A DNA stretch of 64,000 nt from Lentisphaerae bacterium WC36 (GCA_020683205.1 CP085689.1:496001-560000); one strand, 5' to 3'; positions 41,734-51,590 are shown, numbered from the stretch's first letter. Notes: a model not told the origin generated them from the letters alone. Translations and numbers: made by a program.

Positions 41734-42711
41734 ATGATACATAAAGAATTAGAAACGCTAAAAATGGTTGAAATGGACGCTGGTGAGGTGTTCAGTGGGA
41801 AGAAAAGTAATACGAAGATTATGGGATATGAGGCGAAGAATAGCTTTACTCCAATTAAGGATGAACACTACGTTTTTCACGAACTTAGCCGTGACGTGAT
41901 TGTGTGGTTTATGCATAATATTTCACCACTTTATCTGTTTGGTCCAAGCGGTTCAGGCAAGACTTCAGTCATTAAACAATTGGCTGCAAAATTGAATTAC
42001 CCTGTGTTTGAAATTAATGGGCATTCGCGCCTTGAGTATCTCGATATGGTGGGTCATTTATCGTTGCAAAATGGTTCGATGAATTTTGAATATGGCCCAT
42101 TAGCACTCGCAATGAAATATGGTGGGATTTTCCTGATAAACGAGATGGATTTGCTTGACCCAGCAACAGCGGCAGGATTAAATTCTGTGCTTGATGGGGC
42201 TCCATTGTGCATTCCTGAGAATGGCGGTGAATTAATTAAACCGCATGAAAATTTCAGATTTGCAGCGACGGCTAACACAAACGGTGGAAGCGATGAAACT
42301 TCTTCATATAACGGCACTTTAAAGCAAAATATGGCGTTAATGGACCGCTTTTTCCTATGCGAAGCACCATATCCAACAGCCGATATTGAGCTGAAATTAT
42401 TAGCAAAAGTTCAGCCAAATTTACCTGAAATGGTTCGTAATAAAATGGTTGAATTTGCTAACGAAGTTCGCAATTTATTCATGGGTAACATCAAAGATGA
42501 ATTTGAATGCACCCAACGAATTGACGTAACATTTTCAACTCGCACGCTACTTCGTTGGGCTGAATTGACAATGCTATTTCAACCCTTAGCTAAACAGAAA
42601 ATCAACGTCGTAAATTATGCACTTGATCGTGCGTTAAGTTATCGAGCATCAACTGAAGGACGCATATTATTAACCGAATTATCGCAAAGAATTTTTGCGG
42701 AGGAGAAATAA
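41734..42711 (+). CDS. CobS/MoxR-like AAA+ ATPase
   Basis: A 325-aa protein. Walker A GPSGSGKTS near residue 70, an AAA_5-type GHSRLEYLDMVGHL insert, Walker B GIFLINEMDLL, sensor FRFAATANT and arginine-finger region ALMDRFFLCEAPYP. It corresponds to the CobS/CbbQ group that works with VWA partners. The CobT-like VWA gene downstream (exons 47313-47508 and 50226-51553) is the natural partner. CobS/CobT-like pairs beside a nuclease also occur in integrative elements of the SXT/R391 type, as I recall. Confidence 0.8.
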   Translation: MIHKELETLKMVEMDAGEVFSGKKSNTKIMGYEAKNSFTPIKDEHYVFHELSRDVIVWFMHNISPLYLFGPSGSGKTSVIKQLAAKLNYPVFEINGHSRLEYLDMVGHLSLQNGSMNFEYGPLALAMKYGGIFLINEMDLLDPATAAGLNSVLDGAPLCIPENGGELIKPHENFRFAATANTNGGSDETSSYNGTLKQNMALMDRFFLCEAPYPTADIELKLLAKVQPNLPEMVRNKMVEFANEVRNLFMGNIKDEFECTQRIDVTFSTRTLLRWAELTMLFQPLAKQKINVVNYALDRALSYRASTEGRILLTELSQRIFAEEK

Positions 42712-43005
42712 CTACAAAGCAACTTGGTATTGTTCAATTGATGCTAATTCTCTAGCAATTTGCTTTTGAGTCTCTCTTACATCGTATTCGTCTTGTAAGC
42801 CTAGCCAAAAATTGGTGCTAGTGCCAAAGAATTTGCTCAAACGCAGTGCTGTGTCGGCAGTGATACGACGTTTGCCTTTGACAATTTCATTGATACGGTG
42901 TGCAGGGACTCTTAGGCCAATTGCTAACTTGTTTTGGCTTAAGTTCATCGGCTTCAAAAATTCTTCTAAAAGAATCTCGCCTGGGTGAATATTTAATGGT
43001 TCCAT
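42712..43005 (-). CDS. higA: HigA-type antitoxin
   Basis: A 97-aa XRE-family protein of the HigA/VapI group: MEPLNIHPGEILLEEFLKPM, then the helix-turn-helix NLSQNKLAIGLRVPAHRINEIV, KGKRRITADTALRLSKFFG and FWLGLQDEYDVR. It is downstream of higB on the - strand (gap 12 bp), the usual higBA order. Its end abuts the stop of the AAA+ gene with no gap, so the pair is wedged into a + strand operon. HigA normally represses its own promoter and neutralises HigB. Confidence 0.9.
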   Translation of the reverse strand: MEPLNIHPGEILLEEFLKPMNLSQNKLAIGLRVPAHRINEIVKGKRRITADTALRLSKFFGTSTNFWLGLQDEYDVRETQKQIARELASIEQYQVAL

Positions 43006-43017
43006 TTTAGTACTCCT

Positions 43018-43296
43018 TTAATGGTAATCAACGATTTCTACGTTATAAACATGGCCGTCATCAAAAGTAAAACAGATACGCCACTGCTTATTTATTCGAA
43101 TGCTGTACTGACCTTGACGAGTGCCTTTTAAAGCCTCAAGATGATTACTTGGAGGAATCAATAAATCCTCAATAATTTCTGCGTGCGAAAGCATAAATAA
43201 CTTACGTAATGCTTGACGCTCAAAGGCTTTGAAATGGCGACTACGCCCTTTATTGAACAGTTCAGCGGTCTTTTTACACTTAAAATTTTTAATCAT
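43018..43296 (-). CDS. higB: HigB-type mRNA-interferase toxin
   Basis: A 92-aa RelE/HigB-family protein with the typical blocks KKTAELFNKGRS, FERQALRKLFMLSHA, DLLIPPSNHLEALKGTRQGQYSIRINKQWRICF and VEIVDYH. It would cleave mRNA at the ribosome when free of HigA. The promoter and a pair of direct repeats lie just upstream (43306-43355). Confidence 0.9.
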   Translation of the reverse strand: MIKNFKCKKTAELFNKGRSRHFKAFERQALRKLFMLSHAEIIEDLLIPPSNHLEALKGTRQGQYSIRINKQWRICFTFDDGHVYNVEIVDYH

Positions 43297-43305
43297 TAGT
43301 TAAAC

Positions 43306-43355
43306 CTTTATAACTTATCTTTCTATACTTTATAACCTTTAACATACAATGTCAA
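43306..43355 (-). promoter_or_regulatory. higBA promoter and candidate operator
   Basis: On the - strand, TTGACA (43350-43355) and TATAAA (43329-43334) can act as -35 and -10 boxes with a slightly short 15-bp spacer. GTTATAAAG occurs twice (43306-43314 and 43328-43336), 22 bp apart, two helical turns, and overlaps the -10 box. Direct repeats so placed suit HigA autorepression. Confidence 0.5.
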
Positions 43356-43387
43356 GCATTTAACTAAAAACATAAGGAAAATAAATC

Positions 43388-43553
43388 ATGAAAAATCAAA
43401 ATAAATGTAATACTCAAATTTTGAAAAATATTATTGCTGTGAACCTGGATGTTAGAATCTGGTCGGCACGCAAAAAATTGCACGAAAATGACTTTGAACA
43501 TTCACAGTTGCCACCTGAAAGTTTGGCTTCATTGGGTCATAAACGAGTATGTG
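43388..43553 (+). CDS. DUF3150 protein, exon 1 (interrupted by group II intron 1)
   Basis: Exon 1 encodes the first 55 residues plus one base, ending SLASLGHKRVC. Without splicing the frame would stop soon after inside the intron (GATCC is not native). Joining base 43553 to base 46252 creates Asp and continues DPNKLKIFSTLKSRAVKLL, the expected DUF3150 sequence. Total spliced product 317 aa. An A-rich leader with AAGGAAAAT precedes the ATG. Confidence 0.85.
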
Positions 43554-46251
43554 GTGCGACTTGTTGTTAATTGAAAAGATTAACTATAGCAATTTATTTG
43601 CTATAAACTAATAATCTGAGAAGATGGAATGATGGAGTAACGCCCTGAAACGTCTCCTTTAATACTCCGATATGCGTTCAGTTATGTTATCAACTGAAGG
43701 TGTAAAGCTCGGTGAAGTCGGCTGAGAAGATACCCTAACGAGTAATGTCGAGGAATAGCGAACCAGAGGTGGTCGAGTATCTGATAGGCCGGAAGTCTAT
43801 AAATTATCTATGGTGAGAATGTCCATTGAGGACTGACGAACTTCTGAATGTACAGGTCTAAACTTTTAAAATACAGAAATGTATTTATCACAATTGTGAT
43901 GTAAGTGTGGTTGAGTAGGATTCGCATATACGAAAATCCATGTATTGTTACAGGCAATATCAAGCTTACAGGTTTATAGGAAGCATCTAAGGATAAATGC
44001 ATAGATAAGATTATTGGAACAAGGAAAGGTCAGAACGTGGAGTGATAACACACTGAGAAGCGGAATGCTATATAAAACCATTAGGTATTAAAAGCAATTT
44101 GTCTGACTGAGAGCGGAGGCATGAGCTATGAATTTGTTGTAATGGCAAAGGAGCAACAGCCTCTAGTCAATTATAACTATAATCAAAAACACATATCCAT
44201 TCGTAGGTTTCGGGTATGACTAAGAGAGGTCAAATCAATTCAATAGAAAATGAGGAGACCGACTATGAGTAAAACAAAAGAAAACTTAAAGAGGCAAAAT
44301 TTGCGAAATAACGAATACTATAATTTTCAAGAAACTTTTGATAAACTGTATGAACAAAGTTACAATGGTAAAAAATTCCAAAATTTATTAAAATTTATAA
44401 TTCGGGAAGAAAACATATTGTTAGCCTACAGAAATATTAAAAGAAACAAAGGGAGTCAAACGCAAGGAGTCGATTCGAAAGACATCAGATTTCTTGCAAA
44501 TATGACTACGAATGAATTAGTATCATTTATACGCAAAAAATTGCAAAATTATTTTCCTAAAAAAGTTAGACGTGTAGAAATTCCTAAAGCAAATGGAAAA
44601 ACTAGGCCTTTAGGGATTCCAACAATAGAAGATAGATTAATACAACAATGTATTATGCAGGTATTAGATCCTATTTGCGAAGCCAAATTCTATAAGCATA
44701 GCTATGGTTTTAGACCTTTACGATCTGCAAAACATGCAATTGCAAGATGTAACTTTAATATAAATAGAACAAAGCTACACTATGTAGTAGATGTTGATAT
44801 TAAAGGATTTTTCGATAATATAGACCATGCAAAACTATTAAAACAATTATGGGCATTGGGAATACAAGATAAATCTTTATTGAAGGTAATATCTAAAATG
44901 CTTAAGGCAGAAATTGCTGGGGTGGGAGTTCCTACAAAAGGGACTCCACAGGGCGGTATTTTATCACCTTTGTTAGCAAATGTAGCTTTAAATGAATTTG
45001 ATTGGTGGATAGCGAGTCAATGGGATCAATATAAAAGTCATCATCAATATACAGGAAGCCATAAATTTCGAGCCTTAAAAACAACAAGGCTCAAAGAAAT
45101 GCATATTGTACGCTATGCTGATGACTTTAAAATCTTCTGTAGAAACTATACCGATGCAAAAAAGATTTTCACTGCGGTCAAAAACTGGCTTGAAACGCGA
45201 TTGAAGCTAGAAATCAGTCCAGAAAAATCTAGAATAACGAATTTAAAAAAGAATTATTCAGAATTTCTTGGAATAAAGATTAAAGTGAAAAAAAAAGGAA
45301 AAAGAGTCTTAAAAGGACAGTTTGAAGATAAATATGTGACAGATTCACATATTGCAGATAAAGCAAAGAAAAGAATATTATTACAAGTTAAAGTCTTTAT
45401 TAAAAGAATCCAACGCTCTACAGGTATAGAGGTACTTATAAATATTGATAAGTATAATGCCTATGTGATTGGAGTTCATAATTACTACAACATCGCAACA
45501 TGTTGTAATTTAGACTTTCACAAAATAGCCTTTCTTAGTCTTCGGGCACGGGAAAACAGACTTACTTTAAGAAGAAGAAAGCACGACGAAAAATTGCCAC
45601 GATATATACAGGACAGATATGGTAAATCAAAATGCCTACGGTTTATATATAATAAACCGTTCCTACCTGTAAGCTATGTACAATTTAAGATGCAGCCCTC
45701 ATATAGTGGCTGGTCCCCTTATGTTGAAAATGACAGGAAAAATTTTCATAGCAATCAAAAATCCGTTAGTTCAATTTTTATACAAGAACTTCTTAAGCGT
45801 CCAACGCCAAGGAAAAGTGTAGAATTTAATGATAATCGGATTGCTTTATTCGTAGCACAGTATGGAAAATGTGCCATTACTGGTGAAAAATTAGATATTG
45901 ATGATATTCACTGTCACCATAAAAAACCGATAAAACACGGTGGAGGCGATGAATATAGGAATCTCATAATTATACATGAGAAAGTTCATAAACTGATTCA
46001 TGCCAGTAAAACTAACACAATCCAAAAGATTATACGTCAACTCAATCTTAGTGCAAAAATGATTGAGAAGCTGAATTCTTTGAGAATACAAGCTCAACAA
46101 GTGCCTATACTTTAAGAACCTATATGTTTTACGAGATATGATTGTATTGAGTAGTTATAAATGATGGAACGCCGTGTGCGGTGAAAGTCGCACGCACGGT
46201 GTGGATGGAGGGAAAACTTGGAGATAACTTCAAAGGGTTACCTATCCATAT
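43554..46251 (+). mobile_element. group II intron 1 (2,698 bp) in the DUF3150 gene
   Basis: The 5' end is GTGCGACTTG, the GUGYG consensus; the 3' end is ...CCTATCCATAT. Domain V is at about 46166-46205 (GAACGCCGTGTGCGG, GAAA loop, TCGCACGCACGGT), followed by a domain VI stem. About 700 nt of structured RNA precedes the ORF (domains I-IV). The boundaries are fixed by exact restoration of the host reading frame, and the sister intron at 47509 has the same ends. Confidence 0.9.
44265..46115 (+). CDS. ltrA: group II intron reverse transcriptase/maturase with HNH endonuclease (intron 1)
   Basis: A 616-aa protein; GAGGAG before ATG 44265 decides this start over ATG 44250. RT blocks run from RRVEIPKANGKTRPLGIPTIEDRL through YGFRPLRSAKHAI, VVDVDIKGFFDNID, TPQGGILSPLLANVALNEFD and the catalytic VRYADDFKIF. 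A maturase X/thumb region follows, and the C-terminus is an HNH nuclease (CAITGEKLD, HCHHKKPIKHGGGD, NLIIIHEKVHKLIH). It should splice and mobilise the intron. All catalytic residues look intact. Confidence 0.92.
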   Translation: MSKTKENLKRQNLRNNEYYNFQETFDKLYEQSYNGKKFQNLLKFIIREENILLAYRNIKRNKGSQTQGVDSKDIRFLANMTTNELVSFIRKKLQNYFPKKVRRVEIPKANGKTRPLGIPTIEDRLIQQCIMQVLDPICEAKFYKHSYGFRPLRSAKHAIARCNFNINRTKLHYVVDVDIKGFFDNIDHAKLLKQLWALGIQDKSLLKVISKMLKAEIAGVGVPTKGTPQGGILSPLLANVALNEFDWWIASQWDQYKSHHQYTGSHKFRALKTTRLKEMHIVRYADDFKIFCRNYTDAKKIFTAVKNWLETRLKLEISPEKSRITNLKKNYSEFLGIKIKVKKKGKRVLKGQFEDKYVTDSHIADKAKKRILLQVKVFIKRIQRSTGIEVLINIDKYNAYVIGVHNYYNIATCCNLDFHKIAFLSLRARENRLTLRRRKHDEKLPRYIQDRYGKSKCLRFIYNKPFLPVSYVQFKMQPSYSGWSPYVENDRKNFHSNQKSVSSIFIQELLKRPTPRKSVEFNDNRIALFVAQYGKCAITGEKLDIDDIHCHHKKPIKHGGGDEYRNLIIIHEKVHKLIHASKTNTIQKIIRQLNLSAKMIEKLNSLRIQAQQVPIL

Positions 46252-47039
46252 ATCCAAATAAATTGAAAATCTTCAGTACTCTTAAATCACGGGCTGTGAA
46301 ATTGTTGGATAAATTCGGAGTACGATTCTTAGGTGGCTGGGGTGTACCAATGGCGAAGGCAGATAAAATCGTCGCTGAGCTTAAAAATATCCAAACTGAG
46401 TTCATGACGGCAAAATCAGAGTTCATAAAAAATTATGATAAAGCAGTCAAAAATTGGATCAAAAATAATGCCGAATGGGAAAATATGATTAAAAATTCGG
46501 TGGTGAGTGCGAATTATGTCGCAGGCAAAATTGACTTTATATTTCAGTTATTTGAGGTCAAAAATAGTACAGTTGATAACCTCAATTCTGGATTAAATTA
46601 TGAAGTTTCCAGCCTCGGCAATCGCCTTTTTGATGAAGTCGCTAAGCAAGCACAACAGGCCTATGATAAAAGCTTCAAAGGTAAATCAAACGTCACTCGA
46701 AAAGCATTATCGCCAATTAAATTAATCAAAGACAAATTGAATGGTTTGAGTTTCACTGAGCCACATATTTGTGCAGTGGTTAGTTTAATTGACAACGCCT
46801 TAACGTGCATCCCAAAGCGCGGCGCAATCGAAGGTGAAAATCTTGAAATGCTTAAAAAGTTACTAGAATTAATCGCCGAAAAGAAAACGCTTTTAGACAT
46901 GGCTGAAAAAGTTCTTAATGGCACTTCTGAGCAGGAAATAATTCAGAAGTTAATGGTAGTATCAACAAGAACTAAACCTAAAAAGACCAAGAAGAAATCC
47001 ACAACCAATAACCATATCGACAGTTGCGGCCTATGGTAA
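46252..47039 (+). CDS. DUF3150 protein, exon 2
   Basis: Exon 2 encodes about 262 residues: KIFSTLKSRAVKLLDKFGV, RFLGGWGVPMAKADKIVAEL, then long helices (NIQTEFMTAKSEFIKNYDKA) and a basic tail (TRTKPKKTKKKSTTNNH). DUF3150 proteins are found next to CobS- and CobT-like genes in mobile elements; the role is unknown. A frame extended back to 46218 is intron sequence and not native protein. Confidence 0.85.
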
Positions 47040-47055
47040 ACCCGTAGCACGGGTG

Positions 47056-47086
47056 GGCATTGTAATTCGCTTCGCTCATGGCAAAG
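47056..47086. repeat. 31-bp dispersed repeat, copy 2
   Basis: Identical to 40322-40352 (GGCATTGTAATTCGCTTCGC ...). It starts 17 bp after the DUF3150 stop. Confidence 0.8.
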
Positions 47087-47312
47087 CACGACTTAATATT
47101 TAATAAAATTTTAAGGGATGCAAGGGATTTTTGTAAAAATCCCTGCCAAGCGGAGCGCAGTAAAAACAATTCAAAATTTATTAAGCATTAATAAATCGTC
47201 AGTCAAGAGCTTTGCTCTTGCTCCGTCCGAGTAGGACGCAAAGGGAGCTTGAGGGATAAAAGAATCCCTCAATAATGAACAACCAATAAACTTAAAATAG
47301 AGGAAAATAATC
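47087..47312. promoter_or_regulatory. intergenic region with several perfect hairpins
   Basis: AGGGATTTTT/AAAAATCCCT (47123-47144) and GAGGGAT/ATCCCTC (47251-47270) are perfect inverted repeats, with AGAGC-TTT-GCTCT between them at about 47207. The two larger stems carry the same GGGAT core. No gene is seen. It may be a structured leader or attenuator between the DUF3150 and CobT-like genes. Confidence 0.5.
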
Positions 47313-47508
47313 ATGAAAGATTTTTCAATAGCACAAATATGCCAGGCACTTCCACTTGTGGGGGGAGTGCTGGGGAAGCGTTATGGAGTCGAAGTAACGA
47401 TTGGTGGGAAGAATGCTTATACGGATGGTAAAAGGATTAATTTGCCGTCATTACCTGTTGAATGCGATAAAGTTTTGATGCATCTGATACGCGGTCTCTT
47501 GGATCATG
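47313..47508 (+). CDS. CobT-like VWA protein, exon 1 (interrupted by group II intron 2)
   Basis: Exon 1 encodes 65 residues plus one base: GKRYGVEVTIGGKNAYTDGKRINLPSLPVE, LMHLIRGLLDH. This is the N-terminal region of CobT-like proteins, in which LDHExxHxRHT follows. Joining base 47508 to 50226 yields LDHESAHIRHTNFE, matching expectation exactly. AGAGGAAA precedes the ATG. Confidence 0.88.
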
Positions 47509-50225
47509 GTGCGACTTGTTGTTAATTGAAAAGATTAACTACAGCGAAATTATTTTGCTGTAAACTGATAATTTGAAAGATGGAATGATGGAGTAACGTC
47601 CTGAAACGTCTTCTCTAATACTCCGATATGCGTTCAGTTATGTTATTAATTGTGGGTGTAAAGCTCGGTGAAGTCGACTGAGAGGATACCCTAACGAGTA
47701 AAGTCGAGGAATAGCGAACCAGAGGTGGTCGAGTATCTGATAGGTCGGGAGTCTAAAAATTAGCTATGGTAAGAATGTTCATTGAGAACTGACGAACTTC
47801 TGAATGTAAGGGTCTAAACGGTGCAAAATTTGCAGAAATGCTTTTATCACAAATGTGAGGTAAGTGTGGGTGAGTAAGAATCGTGGTTATGAAAATCCAT
47901 ATATTGTTACAGGCAATATCAAGCTTACAGGCTTATAGGAAGTACCTAATGCTAAGTGCATAGATAAAATTATCGGAACAAGGAAAGGTCAGAACATGGA
48001 GTGATAACACACTATGAAGTGGAATGCTAAATAAAGCTTTCAAAGTATTAAAAGCATATTATCTGGCTGAGAGTGGAGGCACGAGCGATGAAGTTGTTGT
48101 AATGGCAATGGAGCAACAGCCTCTAGTCAATTATAAATAATAACAAAAACACATACCTAATTATAGGTTACGAGTATGACTAAGAGAGGTCGAATCTAGT
48201 AAAATGAGGAGACCAACTATGACTAAAACAACAATTAACTTAAAGAAACAAAGGCTAAGAAATAATGAATATTACAACATTCAAAAAACTTTGGATAAAT
48301 TATATCAGCAAAGCCAAAATGGTAACACTTTTAGGGGACTTATGAAAATAATAACTCAAAGAGATAATATTTTGTTAGCGTATAGAAATATCAAAAGAAA
48401 TAAAGGGAGTCAAACCCAAGGAGTTGATGCTAAAAATATTGCATTCCTTGGCGAGATGACTACTGACGAATTAGTAATATTTATTCAGAAAAAGCTGAAA
48501 AATTATTTTCCGAAAAAAGTACGACGTGTTGAAATTCCAAAACCAAACGGCAAAACTAGACCGTTGGGAATACCAACCATTGAAGATAGGCTGATACAAC
48601 AATGTATATTGCAAATTATGGAACCAATTTGTGAAGCAAAATTTTACAAACATAGTTATGGCTTTAGACCATTGCGTTCTGCTAAACATGCAATTGCTAG
48701 AAGCTGCTTTTTGATTAATAACGTAAAACTACACTATGTCGTAGATGTAGATATTAAAGGATTTTTTGATAACATTGACCATGGTAAATTATTAAAACAA
48801 TTATGGACAATTGGAATACAAGATAAATCACTACTAAAAGTTATTTCAAAAATGTTGAAAGCTGAAATTGATGGGATTGGAATTCCTAAGAAAGGCACTC
48901 CACAAGGAGGTATTTTATCGCCTCTTTTGGCTAATATAGCTTTAAATGAATTAGACTGGTGGCTTGATAGTCAATGGTATAATTTTAAAAGTCGTTATAA
49001 TTACGCAACAGATGCTAGAGATGGTAGCAAGTCACACATGTATACTGCACTGAAAAATACAAATCTCAAAGAAATGTATATTGTACGATACGCTGATGAT
49101 TTTAAAATATTCTGCCGTAATTATACTGATGCAAAAAAAGCTTTTATTGCTGTGAAAGACTGGTTAAAGACACGACTTAAGCTTGAAATTAGTACTGAAA
49201 AATCAAAGATAACTAATTTAAAGAAAAATTATTCTGAATTTTTAGGAATAAAATTAAAAGTCGTCAAAAAAAAGAAAATAATGATAAAAAAACGGTTAGT
49301 AAACAGGTATTTGACAAGAAGTCATATAGCTGATAAGGCTAAATTAAAAATTCTGAAACAATCTAAAGAGTTAATTAAGAAAATCCAACATGCAAAGGGC
49401 AAAGAAGTATTTTCATCGATAGATAAATACAATGCCTATGTTATTGGAATTCATAATTACTACAGTATTGCATCAAATTGCAGTCAAGACTTTAGTGAAA
49501 TAGCTTTTCTTAGTCACTCGTTGCGGGAAAATAGACTTGATTTAAGAAGAAAAAAATATGGAGAAAAATTACCACGGTATTTTTACCTGAAATACGGCAA
49601 ATCTAAAAGATTGCGCTTTGTTAACGGTAAAGCGTTGCTACCAATTAGTTATGTTAAATTTAGTAGACAAGCAGGATTCAATGGAATCTCTATTTATGTC
49701 GAAAAAGATAGATTAGTAATTCACAACAAACAAAAATCCGTGAGTAAAGATGCTATACGTTATTTGTTAAAACACCCTTCGCCTGAAAGAAGCGTTGAAT
49801 TTAATGATAATCGTATTTCATTGTTTGTGGCACAGTATGGAAAATGTGCAGTGACGGGCAATAAACTTGACGTAACAGAAATAAATTGTCATCATAAAAT
49901 ACCTATATTTTTAGGTGGAGATGATAAATATAAAAATCTAATTATCGTTGAAGAAAATGTCCATAAACTGATTCATGCCCAAAATTGTGAAACAATTTCA
50001 AAATATTTAAAAATTCTCAATTTAGATTGCAAAAAAATTGAGAAAATAAACTTGTTAAGAAAACAAGTGCAATTGCCCGCAATTCTTTAAGGAACCTAAT
50101 GTTTTAGAGGTATGATTGTATTGAAAAATTATAATTGATGGAACGCCGTGTGCGGTGAAAGTCGCATGCACGGTGTGAACGAGGGGAAAATCTGGAGATA
50201 ATTTCAAAGGATTACCTATTCGTAT
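47509..50225 (+). mobile_element. group II intron 2 (2,717 bp) in the CobT-like gene
   Basis: The 5' end is GTGCGACTTG and the 3' end ...CCTATTCGTAT, as in intron 1. Domain V at about 50141-50180 differs from intron 1 in one base (GCATGCAC for GCACGCAC). The 5' RNA region is alignable with intron 1 through most of its length. Frame restoration of the host gene fixes the boundaries. The exon sequences flanking the two introns differ, so they are separate insertions of one lineage. Confidence 0.9.
48219..50090 (+). CDS. ltrA: group II intron reverse transcriptase/maturase with HNH endonuclease (intron 2)
   Basis: A 623-aa protein from ATG 48219 after GAGGAG. RT blocks RRVEIPKPNGKTRPLGIP, VVDVDIKGFFDNID, GTPQGGILSPLLANIALNELD, VRYADDFKIF, then maturase and a C-terminal HNH (CAVTGNKLD, CHHKIPIFLGGDD, NLIIVEENVHKLIH). 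It is clearly homologous to the intron 1 protein along its full length but diverged at many positions, so the introns are not a recent copy of each other. Compared with intron 1 it has a short insertion near NYATDARDGSKSHMYTA. Confidence 0.92.
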   Translation: MTKTTINLKKQRLRNNEYYNIQKTLDKLYQQSQNGNTFRGLMKIITQRDNILLAYRNIKRNKGSQTQGVDAKNIAFLGEMTTDELVIFIQKKLKNYFPKKVRRVEIPKPNGKTRPLGIPTIEDRLIQQCILQIMEPICEAKFYKHSYGFRPLRSAKHAIARSCFLINNVKLHYVVDVDIKGFFDNIDHGKLLKQLWTIGIQDKSLLKVISKMLKAEIDGIGIPKKGTPQGGILSPLLANIALNELDWWLDSQWYNFKSRYNYATDARDGSKSHMYTALKNTNLKEMYIVRYADDFKIFCRNYTDAKKAFIAVKDWLKTRLKLEISTEKSKITNLKKNYSEFLGIKLKVVKKKKIMIKKRLVNRYLTRSHIADKAKLKILKQSKELIKKIQHAKGKEVFSSIDKYNAYVIGIHNYYSIASNCSQDFSEIAFLSHSLRENRLDLRRKKYGEKLPRYFYLKYGKSKRLRFVNGKALLPISYVKFSRQAGFNGISIYVEKDRLVIHNKQKSVSKDAIRYLLKHPSPERSVEFNDNRISLFVAQYGKCAVTGNKLDVTEINCHHKIPIFLGGDDKYKNLIIVEENVHKLIHAQNCETISKYLKILNLDCKKIEKINLLRKQVQLPAIL

Positions 50226-51553
50226 AATCTGCACATATTCGGCATACAAACTTTGAATTAATTAAGGGTAAACGACTTAGTGATCTTGAGAAGAATATTC
50301 TCAATATTTTTGAAGATTGGCCTGTTGAACGTGAGCTTTCAAAACAATATATTGGCTGCAAAAATAACTTCGCTTGGTTGGTTAATTATTATTTCAATAA
50401 AGACCTTGATTTACGCTCAAAACAGAGTAATGATGCTAAGCTAATCGTCAACTATATTCTGCTGAAAATACGAAGTTTCACGGTCGCTGAAGTTGGTATT
50501 CATGCTGATAATTTACGTTCATTTTTAGAGCCACATTTTGACACAGTTCTAGATGAAATTGATAGAATCATTTTGAGCATGAAAGCAAATACAAAATCAA
50601 CTGAAGATTGTTTGAAGTATGCGAAAAAAGTTTCAGCGTTACTAAGAAAGTTAATCAAAAATGATGCTGAATCCAAGGCTATTAAAAAGCAGTTGGAGAA
50701 GTTACTCAAAGCTAAAAGTGGTGATTTATCAAAAGATTTTGCAGGTGAAATACAAGGTGAATTAGAGGCGAAAGCACCAAATCATAGTAGCAGTTTAGTA
50801 CAATCGTCTCGCACGGTTGAGAATAAAGCAAAGGCATTTGATAGTGAAATGTTAAGCAAAGGCAACGCCACGGCAAATCAGTTGAGAAGGTATTTTTGCA
50901 ATTTGCTTCAAGCTAAAGAGTTGCAGCGAAGTCGAGAGTCAAATTGCGGGCATAAAATTAATGCAAAAAATTTGGCAAAAGCTCCATTCAACTGTAAATT
51001 GTTTCTCAAAAATACGGAGAAAATAAAAGCCAACACGGCAGTGCATTTGTTGCTTGATTGTTCGCTTTCAATGCGTAATGATATTGAGTTGGCGAGCCTT
51101 TCATGTTATTCGATTGCAAAGGCATTACACGGCTTAAATAACATTAGTGTTGGTGTGACTGCGTTTCCTGTGTTCGTGCCTGAAAGCAGTGATAATTACG
51201 TTGTGAATGTGTCACAAATTCTGAAACACGATGAGCGTATGCATAATAATTTCAACATCAAAGTCTGCGGCTCAACACCAATGGGTGCAGCACTCTGGAG
51301 CGTGTTGCAAACGTTTTATCAGCGATGTGAAAATCGTAAGATAATTTTCATTATAACTGACGGCGAACCAGATGAAATCGACAACGTAAAGTTAACACTC
51401 AAAGCTGCTGAAAAACTCAACATTGAAGTCTATGGTATCGGCATCAAAGATACCCATATCAAGGATATTTTAACTCAAAACAGCAAAATAATCCACAACT
51501 TAACTGACTTAACCTCAACCATAAAAACATTGCTAAAAAAGAGTTTAATTTAA
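50226..51553 (+). CDS. CobT-like VWA protein, exon 2
   Basis: Spliced product is 507 aa. Exon 2 opens with SAHIRHTNFELIKG, NILNIFEDWPVERELSKQY and a WLVNYYFNKDLDLRS segment typical of CobT-like proteins, then a charged middle part. A C-terminal VWA domain has a complete MIDAS: LLLDCSLSMRND (DxSxS), CGSTPMGAAL (Thr) and IIFIITDGEPDE (Asp). With the CobS-like ATPase it should form a AAA-VWA chaperone or chelatase-like pair. It cannot be made without removal of intron 2. Confidence 0.88.
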
Positions 51554-51555
51554 TT

Positions 51556-51590
51556 AAAAAGAGAGCTAAATATGCTCTCTTTTTTGTTTT
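51556..51590 (+). terminator. intrinsic terminator after the CobT-like gene
   Basis: AAAAAGAGAGC / GCTCTCTTTTTT stem with a TAAATAT loop and a T-rich tail, directly after the stop. The A-run on the other side lets it also serve the - strand gene ending at 51688. Confidence 0.85.

Noticed and set aside
46218-46251. Extra N-terminal residues before DUF3150 exon 2, as if it were an independent gene
   Set aside because: These bases are domain VI and the 3' end of group II intron 1; splicing joins exon 2 to exon 1 in frame.
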